Assembly (NCBI GenBank): GCA_032622095.1
Contig: CP136065.1
Coordinates: 111,271,195-111,335,194, forward strand
Direction of reading: 5' to 3'
DNA: 64,000 nt
From: Siphonodentalium dalli
Taxonomy: Eukaryota > Mollusca > Scaphopoda > Gadilida > Siphonodentaliidae
Translations under genes and position numbers: made by a program
The notes under the pieces: generated by a model
Databases searched by the model: none
What the model saw: the letters and a program-made list of their open reading frames with translations, nothing else
What the model was told of the DNA's origin: nothing
Shown here: positions 34,801 to 43,730 of the stretch, piece after piece
Position numbering within the stretch: the stretch's first letter is position 1
Layout: each line of letters begins with the position of its first letter

Positions 34801-36618
34801 GAGGGTTCTGTCTGCGTCTGTGCATCTGGCCTATCGGCAACATCTGGGGACACGGGAGACTAAAAATAAACGTCAAAATTCAATACATTATGAAAAACAT
34901 CGCCCAATTTCATATATGCTGATAGTCGATAATCGAGTATCAGGTCGGAAGTTGATTGATATTGTCAGTGTGCTCATCCTGATGCTCTCATTAGTGACTG
35001 AATTGCTCCCCATAAGAGAAGATTTGCCCCATGACAGGGGGGTATTCGGGTGAAGCTCATTGCACTTAATTTATACTGTGTAATGCACTATATAAATGCA
35101 TCAATTAAATACTACTACTCCAGTTTGGTCTTTCAAATCATTTTAGAATAAAAACTACTTTCAGTCGTACCTTATATTGGTTTATAAAATGTTCCGTCCC
35201 CCAGTGGTTCCATCTGAGCGCCTTGCTTTTGAATTCCACAAAAGCGTCACACCCTGTTTGCTTGCATATCTCCTGAACCTGTGGAACAAAATTAGACGTT
35301 CTTAGTGTGTTTTTCGTTTATGTTTCAGATGCAAGATAGCCTAGCCGAAGCCGTAGGGCATCGAAGCCATGCACAAGAGGGAGACGACTAACACTGAGTG
35401 GTCGATATTCAGGACGAAAGTTGAAATGGAGGCAGTATCTTCGGGAAAGACGATTTTTCGATCCAGAAAAGTGTTCACTTGCAACATTATCTGAGCAAAG
35501 CATTTCTATCGATAATTGTCACATAACCGAAACGTGTGAAAAAAACTTTGATGCTTATTGTAACAACATTCTGGAAGCTGATGTGATCGTGGACAATCCC
35601 GGTTATGAACATATATTATACACAGAAGAGGACATAAGAGAAGCGTCTAGTTTGGCAAATAAGAAAAAGAGTGAACTGGAAATCATTGTGAACAATCAAC
35701 TTTCCGATATATCTGTATCTGGAACAGGTCCCATTTACGAGCAATTAGCCACAAGGCGGAGTGTTATTCGCAAAAAGACAAAGAAACATATCATATCTTT
35801 CTGTGAAGAAATTACAGCCACAACTGAATGTCTACAGAGCGAGTTTTCACTCAGTCGAAAAAGATATTGTTTTGGTAAGTTTATTAATTTAAAAAAAAAA
35901 TCATAACGTGTGTAATTCAACTTCTATACGTTCCAGCCATTTCAAGAAATACAGACTAATGGGCGCACGGATAATGGTTATTCCATCCATTCAACAACCC
36001 AACCATGTTGCCACGTCCCTTGTATAACAGTTTCTGCTACACACCAATATCATATTCAAATATGTATACTACGAACATCGATGTAATAAACTCACGTTTG
36101 ACATCACCGTCTTGCTCCTTCTACTAAAAGTTTCGCTTCTCTGTTTAGCACATTCAATATAATCGGACGATCTGTTTCCGCTTTTGACATGCCCTCGTGG
36201 TGTTTGCCCCTTGATGTTCCTGCCTGGATTGGTCGGCCTCCTGTTTTTTTCAACGAACGTTTCACTCTGTTGATAGAGAACAATTATGCATTAAACAAAC
36301 GAAAAACATAATGCCGGTATAAGAGACGTGCCAACTTCGAGTGGGTGGGGTGGGGGAGTTGACTACCCCCTATTGCATGGGCAAACGTTAAACATGCAAC
36401 AGTTTGAAATTGGATGCTTTCATCAACAACATACATTTTCACCTACTTAATTGAAATGTATAGTATAGGTTTCTATCAATATTACGATAACTACAATCGA
36501 TTTTTGTTTAAATACACATGCAGGTGCCAATCAAATAGTGGACTCTGAAATATCGTCTGAGGATGACCAGTCGGATGACGACCAACTTTGGTGGCGACCT
36601 TTGAGAAGATACAACTAA
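31821..36618 (+). pseudogene. DUF6589-like transposon protein, three exons
   Basis: Possible transposase. Exon 1, 31821-33779, ends at ATT|GTAAGT; exon 2, 35340-35874, is preceded by AAGATAG and ends TTTG|GTAAGT; exon 3, 36524-36618, is preceded by CATGCAG and ends in TAA. Phases agree at both joints (0 and 1). Landmarks: CSICHSRGLD near residue 53, SYSTVRSWID, VTFFDNNQVI, SIFGCDGSPY, FLIPGLGHIEINFVK, YTYLFALDVFRAGVRRNN and RWLRVCRNVD in exon 1; LKWRQYLRERRFFDPEK in exon 2; the acidic tail SSEDDQSDDDQLWWRPLRRY in exon 3. From memory these features recur in large multicopy protein families of cnidarians and molluscs. The conserved D in FDNN and DGSPY could belong to a DDE-type active site (speculation). 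Stops at 32421, 32823, 33160 and 33607, with frameshifts near 32826 and 33710, so this copy is dead. ATG 31821 is the first plausible start. Confidence 0.78.
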
Positions 36619-37434
36619 ACATGTATACAGTGGGTAAGTATTAGTTCACAAGACATTTTTATATTCATATGATAATTGAGTGTATGCAGGGCCCCCCCCC
36701 CCACCCCCACAAGAACCATGCATGCATGTCTATACACCACCCGTTCTAATATATCGCGCCTTCCATTTAGGATATTGATGGTGGGGTATAGAACGGATGC
36801 CTTGGGGCCACCCTATTAATTACACCAATCGTTTTACCAAAATATATCATTGAAGGAACGTCACCTTCGTGGTCACAAGTCCATAACATAATCCGGGTTA
36901 TGGTTCTATTTGTCACGCAGTTGACATGACACCAAAATAATGGCTCAAATAATCAATTTAACTTGAACCATACATGTACTCAAATGCCGACTGTGTAATT
37001 CCATCTGCACTCCATCCCTCGGGAATGTCTGAACAATCCATGAAACCGACAGTAAATGAGCGTAAAGAAGAACAACTCTATTTCAATTCCCAATTTCAGG
37101 AACCACGCATTACGATCCTTATATATGGAAACTGGATGATCAGACTCGACGTGGGAATATATCGGCTTTTGAGAAGTTAATTACCATTAATTATGAGAAT
37201 TGAAGGCGAGTCAGAATAATACATGTATTGCAAATACACAGTTTTTATTTATTAACACTCACGTTCATTCTTCGAAGCAAGTCCACTTTTGAGGCAAGTC
37301 CTTTGGTGGCGACAGTTAGATAAAAACATGTACGACTTGAATTGTATGCAGTCGTTTTTATAACACCGCTTGAGAATGACCCCGCATGATCGACAAAATC
37401 GTGCGGAACGTGTTTCCCGATCTGCAGCACCCAT
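34056..37434 (-). pseudogene. PHD-finger protein gene of the TIR element, minus strand
   Basis: Start ATG at 37434 just after an in-frame stop. Exon A 37263-37434 (MGAADRETRSARFCRSCGV; C..C, NDC and NCRHQRTC suggest zinc binding) ends GAAC|GTGAGT. Exon B lies within 36107-36264 (KRSLKKTGGRP, TDRPIILNVLNREAKLLVEG); its borders do not join cleanly to A and C, so a shift or a missed exon is likely. Exon C 35171-35278 (VQEICKQTGCDAFVEFKSKA, phase 0). Exon D 34457-34859 has a Ser/Thr/Gln-rich stretch, then a PHD-like finger: CRIC, WMGC, DACDYSVHALC and YRCFEH (C4-H-C2-H). Exon E 34056-34138 is lysine-rich (KGKRKPLTKEEGPKKE) and ends in TAA; C, D and E join in phase. The PHD suggests binding to histone tails, perhaps for target choice or regulation (inference). 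Marked pseudogene only because exon B is unresolved. Confidence 0.72.
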
Positions 37435-37482
37435 TCACCTTAACTCGCGGCCTCGTGCTTGGATATGACAGTGAGTGAGAGT

Positions 37483-37576
37483 CGTGAACTTTAACCCATA
37501 GGCACCTACGGTGATGATTAAATACATGTTCATATCCGTGGGGAACTGGAAATAACGATTTTAAAGAAATGATCTC
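37483..37576 (-). repeat. Subterminal inverted repeat, right
   Basis: Partner of 31278-31375. It ends 49 bases upstream of the minus-gene ATG at 37434. Confidence 0.85.
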
Positions 37577-37945
37577 CCTGAGATGAAGATCAGAGTGTCC
37601 ACCATAAATAGTGACGCATACGGTCTCTCGTACTTCTCTGAAACTTTAATAGATTTCGATTAAAATTCCCAATTTTTAAGAAACATGTGCATCCAATCAT
37701 ATTAGAGTTTCTGCAATTGAAGGAAAAGAGTTACCACGAATAGTTGGGAAGTGAAACGTCTGAGGATTTCGGTGTCTTTTATCAGAAAAACACACAGAAA
37801 GTGGTGAAATCTGCGACAATCGTAAAATTAATTGCTAAAATAATTGAATTTAAAATAGTAGACAATGATTTGCAGCCCATACAACAACGTAGTTGGCTAT
37901 GAAATTGCTTGAGGCTGCCGACTTGACTCGATTTAGAATGCGGAA
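37577..37945. other. 369-bp segment present only at the right end of the TIR element
   Basis: It separates terminal from subterminal inverted repeat on the right and has no counterpart on the left. Either the left end lost it or the right end gained it. AT-rich with no coding frame. It may be the full-length leader of the minus gene. Confidence 0.6.
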
Positions 37946-38055
37946 ATGAGCGGAACACCCCGTTTATCCATTCCCCATAGTAAATTTTAAGCTGAATTCG
38001 GCTTAATAAGCTAAGTTCAGCTTATTAAGCTGAATATCCAGTTGTGCCGGACCTG
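37946..38055 (-). repeat. Terminal inverted repeat, right (110 bp)
   Basis: Exact reverse complement of 31168-31277, ending GGACCTG, followed by the AACGA duplication at 38056-38060. Confidence 0.95.
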
Positions 38056-38060
38056 AACGA
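38056..38060. repeat. Target-site duplication of the 6.9-kb TIR element (right)
   Basis: AACGA directly after the right inverted repeat, matching 31163-31167. Confidence 0.75.
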
Positions 38061-38269
38061 TGGCGAAAGCAGATGTTTCAGTGGAGGAATTTTCAAAACT
38101 TCCGGATTTCATTGAAGTTGAAGATCACCACTGGTTGGTTAAACTTGTAGGTCGACGGCCCTCGTGCCTCATATCGGTTCGGTCGAGGTCTAGAAACATG
38201 CCATTAAGAGCGAGGTCAAGTTCAAACCTGAAATTGGACCCGCCCATGTTGTTCCCCGTTTCAAAGTAG
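38060..38269 (+). CDS. Unidentified open frame at the right flank of the TIR element
   Basis: ATG overlaps the last base of the AACGA duplication. The first ~30 residues (ADVSVEEFSKLPDFIEVEDH) look protein-like. A GTAGGT splice donor-like site follows HWLVKL near 38145, after which the frame looks random. It could be the first exon of an old gene, but nothing downstream supports it. Confidence 0.25.
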   Translation: MAKADVSVEEFSKLPDFIEVEDHHWLVKLVGRRPSCLISVRSRSRNMPLRARSSSNLKLDPPMLFPVSK

Positions 38270-38395
38270 ACCAAATTTGAGTCGGATCAGTTGAGCAGTT
38301 TTCGGGTCTGCAACAGACAGAAAGAAGTTCCAAAATATATACAATGAAGAATACTTATTATGTTATATATAGTATGATATAATACTGGCGTCATA

Positions 38396-39340
38396 GTAAC
38401 TTTTTAAACGCTAATTTTGAATACGGACTCGCCCAGTCTCTTTGTTTTCAGAGACTGACTCGCTATAGACCGGCAAATACTCGACGTCATCTTAGAATAC
38501 CATCAGCTGCTTTCAAACGTTCTCACGTAGCTAATTTTGACTCGCTCAGTCTCTGAAAAGACAACGAAAATGATTTTCCGTCGTTTTTCTGAGACTGAGA
38601 CATGCTATATACACCGGTAAACACTCGACGTAGTCGTCAAATACCATCACCTGCTTTCAAACGTTCTCACATAGTTAACAAAATAACGCTCTTTATTTTT
38701 ACCATATCAGGAAAAGACTTACACGAAACGATCTTTATTGTTTCAATGTGAACACAGAAGAGTCCAGTGTATATTTCTTAAGCTGCTTCACAGACCTGCT
38801 GTTGACGCATGAGGACATTGTATGCGGCTATCGGGTTAGGCGCAACGTTTCAAACCATACATATATCACTGGGGTTGCGGCTGTAAGCATCTTAATGGAA
38901 TCGATGTTATGTCTTCGACTAGTGTTTCTGTGGGATACATGTTATGTGTTAAAGTTACGTTCTATATTTTAAATGCATTCCGAATCTCAACATGTGTTCT
39001 CTGTCATTTGTTGAGTACTTCATACCGATAACTCCATTATTTAGGTTCATTGATTATGGGTTGCGACCCATTTTTCAATCAGCTTGACGGTACCGAACTG
39101 ACTGCTCCATTGCCGCGATTACTCTAATTTGCTGAATGAGTTATGGTAACCAATTTATCCACAACATTTGTCTCTTAGATAGAGCTGAATGGTCAATAAA
39201 CAAGCCATCGCTGACAGGAGAAACTGGAATGATGTAGTTGGGTGTCTCAAGTTTAATTAATTTTCAACATTAATATTTAAAAAAATTACAAAACAATAAT
39301 TTGGCTCCACTTGGCCTTAAATAAGCGGACATACAATACG
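38396..39340 (+). repeat. Interspersed element X, copy 2
   Basis: Same family as 28546-29350 and 51469-52214 (GGGTTGCGGCTGTAAGCATC, CATCGCTGACAGGAGAAAC, AATAAGCGGACATACAATAC). It has an extra direct duplication at its 5' end: the block with GACTCG-CAGTCTCTG and CTGCTTTCAAACGTTCTCAC occurs at 38425-38530 and again at 38550-38670. No gene recognised. Confidence 0.65.
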
Positions 39341-39554
39341 ACTAAATACAATTAAATAAAAAAAAAATTAATGAAAAGAGTTTCCTTTTTTTATTTTATA
39401 TTTATTTACATTGTATTAAATACAATATGTTAGGACTGAGATGTCACAAGGACAATATTCTGTTCGAGATTTGTTCAGATACTTCCACGATTTAGAGCAA
39501 GTGTAATAGTTATTGCGCCAGTTTCGCTTTCCTAACGATATTACATTGTTTTTC

Positions 39555-39592
39555 CAGGGTGGTGGATGTGTTTGTAATGGATGAACGATTAA
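39555..39592 (+). repeat. Start of the right His-Me array
   Basis: The unit block CCAGGGTGGTGGATGTG...GATGAACGATTAA begins here and is interrupted by a TTAA MITE at 39593. Confidence 0.55.
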
Positions 39593-40089
39593 AGGTACGG
39601 GAGGCCTTGGGCGGTGGGTATGCTGTGGAAATATTTCCACCCGTCAAAAACCGCCACAAACAGAAAGAATATTAAAATGTAGACAGACTTTGTCCGTATA
39701 CAAATAAGAAATATCGCATAAACAGTATGTTATTGTCATATGTTTGACCATTGTTAGTAAACAAAAGCATAAAACGTTACTTTCCTGGTGTTTGTTTATA
39801 TTATGATGGTAAACACAAAGAGCGTTCTTTGTTGCTGAGTTCCTGATATGGAACTAATAAAGAGCGTTTATATCATTTGTGTGTGATTAGCCAGTAAGGT
39901 AACACTGCTGTCTTCTGTTACACAATCAGGCTCTTGCTTAGGTAAAATGTAGTAGGTCTTTATGATAGCATGCTGTTTACGCGATGGTCATGGTATATAT
40001 GAACGAAACTGTATGCGTTTTAATGTTTTTCTGTTTACGGTGATTCGAACAAATATGAATATTTTCGACAACTAAGGCCTCCCGTGCCT
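39593..40089 (+). mobile_element. TTAA MITE
   Basis: AGGTACGGGAGGCC...CCGTGCCT between TTAA 39589-39592 and TTAA 40090-40093. The empty site GATTAAGGAATGAATG is present in other units (for example 58660), which proves the TTAA duplication. Confidence 0.9.
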
Positions 40090-40093
40090 TTAA

Positions 40094-40471
40094 GGAATGA
40101 ATGTACAGTTTATACTTATATAACTACTTTATTCTACATTGTGCTGCATTGTGTGTGGATTGATATACATTAAATATGGACATTCCCTACCTTCATTTAT
40201 TTCTGACATTCAATTAACAAAAATACCCGTTCCATACTAAATAAATAAATAAAATAAGTTCAACAAAATGACCATGTTGAACTTATTATCTGAACATTTC
40301 CCATGAATTAATGCTTCAATACTTGTATTATCTGAATTATATTATCGCCATACCATTGTCTGCTAATTTATCCACTAAGTATAAGAATGGAGTTTATAAC
40401 TTCCAACACAACTGATTATATGTTCATTGTGAATTGAGTATCGACCAATATTTGGATCTATGCATCATCAT
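40094..40471 (+). repeat. His-Me repeat unit, noncoding portion
   Basis: Unit sequence continues from GGAATGAATGTACAG through CATTCCCTACC, the GTTCAACAAAATGACC...GAACTTATTATC inverted motif and TATTATCGCC to the start of copy R1. No gene. Confidence 0.62.
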
Positions 40472-40705
40472 ATGGGTATAGATCCCAGCAGACACTAAAT
40501 TAAGCTATCTGGAGTCTATATTACCCACCTTGGTTGAATGAAGTGGGTTGGAGATTGCACCATATGGCAAGGGTCACATAAGAACCGATATGGGGTCACA
40601 AATATAAGAATTCGACACCATAAACTGCAGACATATGTTCACCGACTAGTTTATATGTTAATGATGGTGGACTATAGTATAACCTTGATGTCATGGATAT
40701 GAAAG
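40472..40705 (+). pseudogene. His-Me endonuclease-like pseudogene R1 (N-terminal half)
   Basis: Starts at ATG 40472 and contains the tryptophan-rich PPWL segment, a C-PYGKGH-like frame-shifted IWQGP block and the VHRLVYMLMM segment near 40640-40665. It is cut off before the His-Me core and joined to an upstream unit block. Confidence 0.6.
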
Positions 40706-40866
40706 ATTCAGGAATCGATGTCGTATATACTAATATAACTACTTTCTACACCACGCTGAATTGTGTGTGAATTTATAGACAACGATTCATCCCTTCACTT
40801 GTTTCTGACTTCACTTAACAAACATGCCAGCATTTAACCCTTTCCTGTGACATGCATCCTCACATC

Positions 40867-41190
40867 GTGGGTATAGATCCAGCAGACAGTGAATTTAAGC
40901 TATCTGGAGAAGAGTGTTACCCACCTTGTTTGAAGCGGGTTGGAGATCACATATGACAAGGGCCACAATCGTACCGATATGGGGTCATACATATTATAAT
41001 TCGACTAGCTTATGTTAATAATGGGTGACTGTAAGCTTGATGGCTGGCATGGATTACAGCCATATTTGCCACCAAAACTATGTTCCTTGGCATCTTATCA
41101 TTAGAGGAATCTGGAACAAATACAACACGGAATGTCTGTCGTAGAAGTTCAGCACTCTGGGGGTCATGGACAGTATGAGGACTATACTGT
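40867..41190 (+). pseudogene. His-Me endonuclease-like pseudogene R2
   Basis: GTG in place of ATG at 40867. An internal deletion removes most of the LYLAYML segment. The core is degenerate near 41060-41085, and the C-terminal H-G-Q-Y-E-D remnant lies at 41160-41180. Confidence 0.62.
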
Positions 41191-42682
41191 AAATGTCAGT
41201 TTCAACTGAACCAATTAAAAAAAAATATTTGTCTTTCCCAAATCCCAACATTGGCCACAATAATGATACGTCACGCAAACATGATATTGTTCTGATAATC
41301 AGATTAGGTTTGAAACTTCCAACTGGACCCTTCGCTTGTGACCACGTTAAGGATTGTCGTGCTCTTCATTTACATATGTATCACATGGGGTAAATCGTCG
41401 TAATTCATAATCCCATACAAGAAACTGTTATCCACATGCAAATGAGATGTTTCATTATCGAATGTTTGGGTGAGTTGTTTTTGGACCACATGGTAATTGT
41501 TCTAAAATTTGTAGAATTAATAATTTCACACCATAATCAAATCACCTTCTTGAAAGAGACTCATTTGCCTCATACTGTTGAGTTAATTCTTGAACTGCAT
41601 GATGTAACACCAAACTCCCATATGTTACAATCCAGTAAAAACAAATATTAAAATTCAGCCTGGTCGCCAGCTCATTTTTGATTGAACAACTCATGATCCT
41701 TGTATATATAATATAAACTGCACCCTTTAAAATATCGTATGCGACATTAGTTCCAGTTAAATTGGGTTAATAATTTCAATTATTGTATCACAATAATAGC
41801 AAAAAGAAATTCAATACATATTTTGTAAAACAAAATCCATTTTAAAATAGCAGGAACTTTTGGCAAACCATGCATCTGACCCTTAAACTCACTTCTGTTA
41901 AATGACACTATGACGTCGTGTGCTGGGCTGTTGACGTTATTGCCATTTCCAGTGGAAACTATAACGGGAATATCACAAGAACCATAAAACTGACTCAGTT
42001 GAAAGGCTATTATCGTTCACAATCGTGGAACATCATACCCTGTTTGAAACTTTCAGATACAGTATTCTGATGCGCCTATCTGTGAATTCCAGTCATGAAT
42101 AATGGTCTAATGCTAGTGTGCTGAAGTCGGGCCATAGTACCTACACCCCATATAACACAGCGTACACTTTCACATCCGTAATAGTTATGTGCGTCATAGC
42201 AGCGAAGAGGTTAATACACCATTTCCAGTTATGAGTCAGTAATAGGTACTAAAAGCAAAAATAAAAAACGACTAAAATCCCATACATGAGTAAATGACAG
42301 ACAGGAACCATAATATGGCAAATAGTTACGTTTCTCTTTAATTGGTATTAACATCTATTCCCCTCTACAACTACTATGTGTTGTCAGATTGTGAATATGC
42401 ACACCCATAACACAAGGGCATTCTAGTGTGTTCCATTTTCAACTATACAGCTATTGGTCCCTGTTTAAATATTTCACGCAATGATTATCAGTTCGCACTG
42501 TTGGCCATCACATCTCAAGTGTAGATCTTAGCAACCAAAAGGTGGATTTTAAAAATAACCAATAATTCTATTACAACTTGATGCTTTGACAACACAGCCA
42601 TGGTGTCAATTAAACCCATATATCCGTGTGATGTCCCATTGTTCCAGGGTAGTGGAGGTGTGTGTAAAGGACGAAAGCTTAA
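41191..42682 (+). repeat. His-Me repeat unit, downstream noncoding portion and start of the next unit
   Basis: Post-coding part of unit R2 (TTGCCTTTCCCAAATCCCAA-type phrase, TGGTGACCACGTTA-like, CAATAAAGCAG-like) and the lead-in of the next unit, up to the MITE. 41900-42200 contains a ~270-bp stretch without counterpart in other units. No gene. Confidence 0.58.
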
Positions 42683-43176
42683 AGGTACGGTTGGCCTTGG
42701 CGGTGGGTATCCTGTGAAAATATTTCCACCCGTCAAAAACCGCCACAAACAGAAAGAACATAAAAATGTAGACGGACTTTGTCCGTATACAAATAAGAAA
42801 TATCGCATAAATAGTATGTTATTGTCATATTTTTGACCATTGTCATGTAAACAAAAGCCTAAAAAGTTACTTTTCTGGTGTTTGTTTATATTATGATGGT
42901 AAATATAAAGAGCGTTCTTTGTGGGATAATTCCCTATATGGAACGAATAAAGAGCGTTTATGCCATTTGTGTGTGATTAGCCAGCAGCATTGTGTTGTCT
43001 TCTGTAACACAATCAGGCTCTTGCTTAGGTAAAATATAGTAAATCTGTATGATAACATGCTGTTTACGCGATGGTCATGGTATATATGAACGAAACTGTG
43101 TGCGTTTTAATGGTTTTCTGTTTACGGTGATTGGAACAAATATGAATATTTTCGACAACTAAGGCCTCACGTGCCT
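42683..43176 (+). mobile_element. TTAA MITE
   Basis: AGGTACGGTTGGCC...CACGTGCCT between TTAA 42679-42682 and 43177-43180, in the same GATTAAGGAATG site as the copy at 39593. About 30 bp of unit sequence right of the site is missing. Confidence 0.88.
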
Positions 43177-43730
43177 TTAAAGAGTATATAACTACTTTAT
43201 TCAACATTATGTTGCATTGTGTGTGAATTGATAAGACAAGAAATATAGGAACTCCCTCCCTTCATTTGTTCTGACATTCATTTAAAAAACATGCCAGCAT
43301 TTAACCCCTTCCATACTAAATAAATGTACAAGTCCGACAACATGACCACATTGAACTTAATATCTGAAATTTGCCCACGAATTAATGCTTCAGTACTTGT
43401 ATTATCTGAATAAAATTATCGTCATAACATTGTCTGCAAATGTATTCAATCAGCATAGAAATTGAGTTTAGAACTTCCGACATGACTATTTATGTGTCCA
43501 TTGTAGAGTGAGTACCACTATGCATCCTCATATCGCGGGTACAGATTTAACAAGACAGTGAATTTAAGCTATCTGGAGAAGAGGAACTGTTTGTGGCTTA
43601 CATTCGATATTACCCGCCTTGGTTGAATCGGGTTGGAAATTGCACCATATGACAAGGGCCACATGGCAATTGTTCTAGAATTTGTAGAATTAATAATTCC
43701 ACACAATAATCCAATGTTGAGTTAATTGTC
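43177..43730 (+). pseudogene. His-Me repeat unit with endonuclease-like pseudogene R3 (N-terminal part)
   Basis: Noncoding lead-in to about 43530, then the N-terminal part at 43535-43670 (GTG/GCG at the start position, EEEL, then PPWLN and the frame-shifted IWQGP block). It is joined directly to a late noncoding block (CAATTGTTCTAGAATTTG), so the catalytic core is deleted. Confidence 0.58.

Larger units (their letters stand above)
31168..38055. mobile_element. 6.9-kb DNA transposon-like element with two interdigitated genes
   Basis: Bounded by perfect 110-bp inverted repeats starting CAGGTCCGGCACAACTGG and by 5-bp AACGA direct repeats, the signature of cut-and-paste DNA transposition. It contains one plus-strand gene (DUF6589-like protein, 31821-36618) and one minus-strand gene (PHD-finger protein, 37434-34056). 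A second pair of inverted repeats lies just inside (31278-31375 and 37483-37576). I know of no described superfamily with this combination of a 5-bp duplication, 110-bp repeats and these genes; Maverick, Transib and hAT do not fit. Identical 110-bp ends imply recent arrival, although the coding part already carries disruptions. Confidence 0.85.

Noticed and set aside
31168-38055. Maverick/Polinton identity for the TIR element
   Set aside because: Though target duplications are of similar size, ends do not start with AG, the element is far shorter, and no polymerase, integrase or capsid gene is present.
41078-41278. Minus-strand frame in the right array
   Set aside because: Antisense of the degraded endonuclease copy R2.
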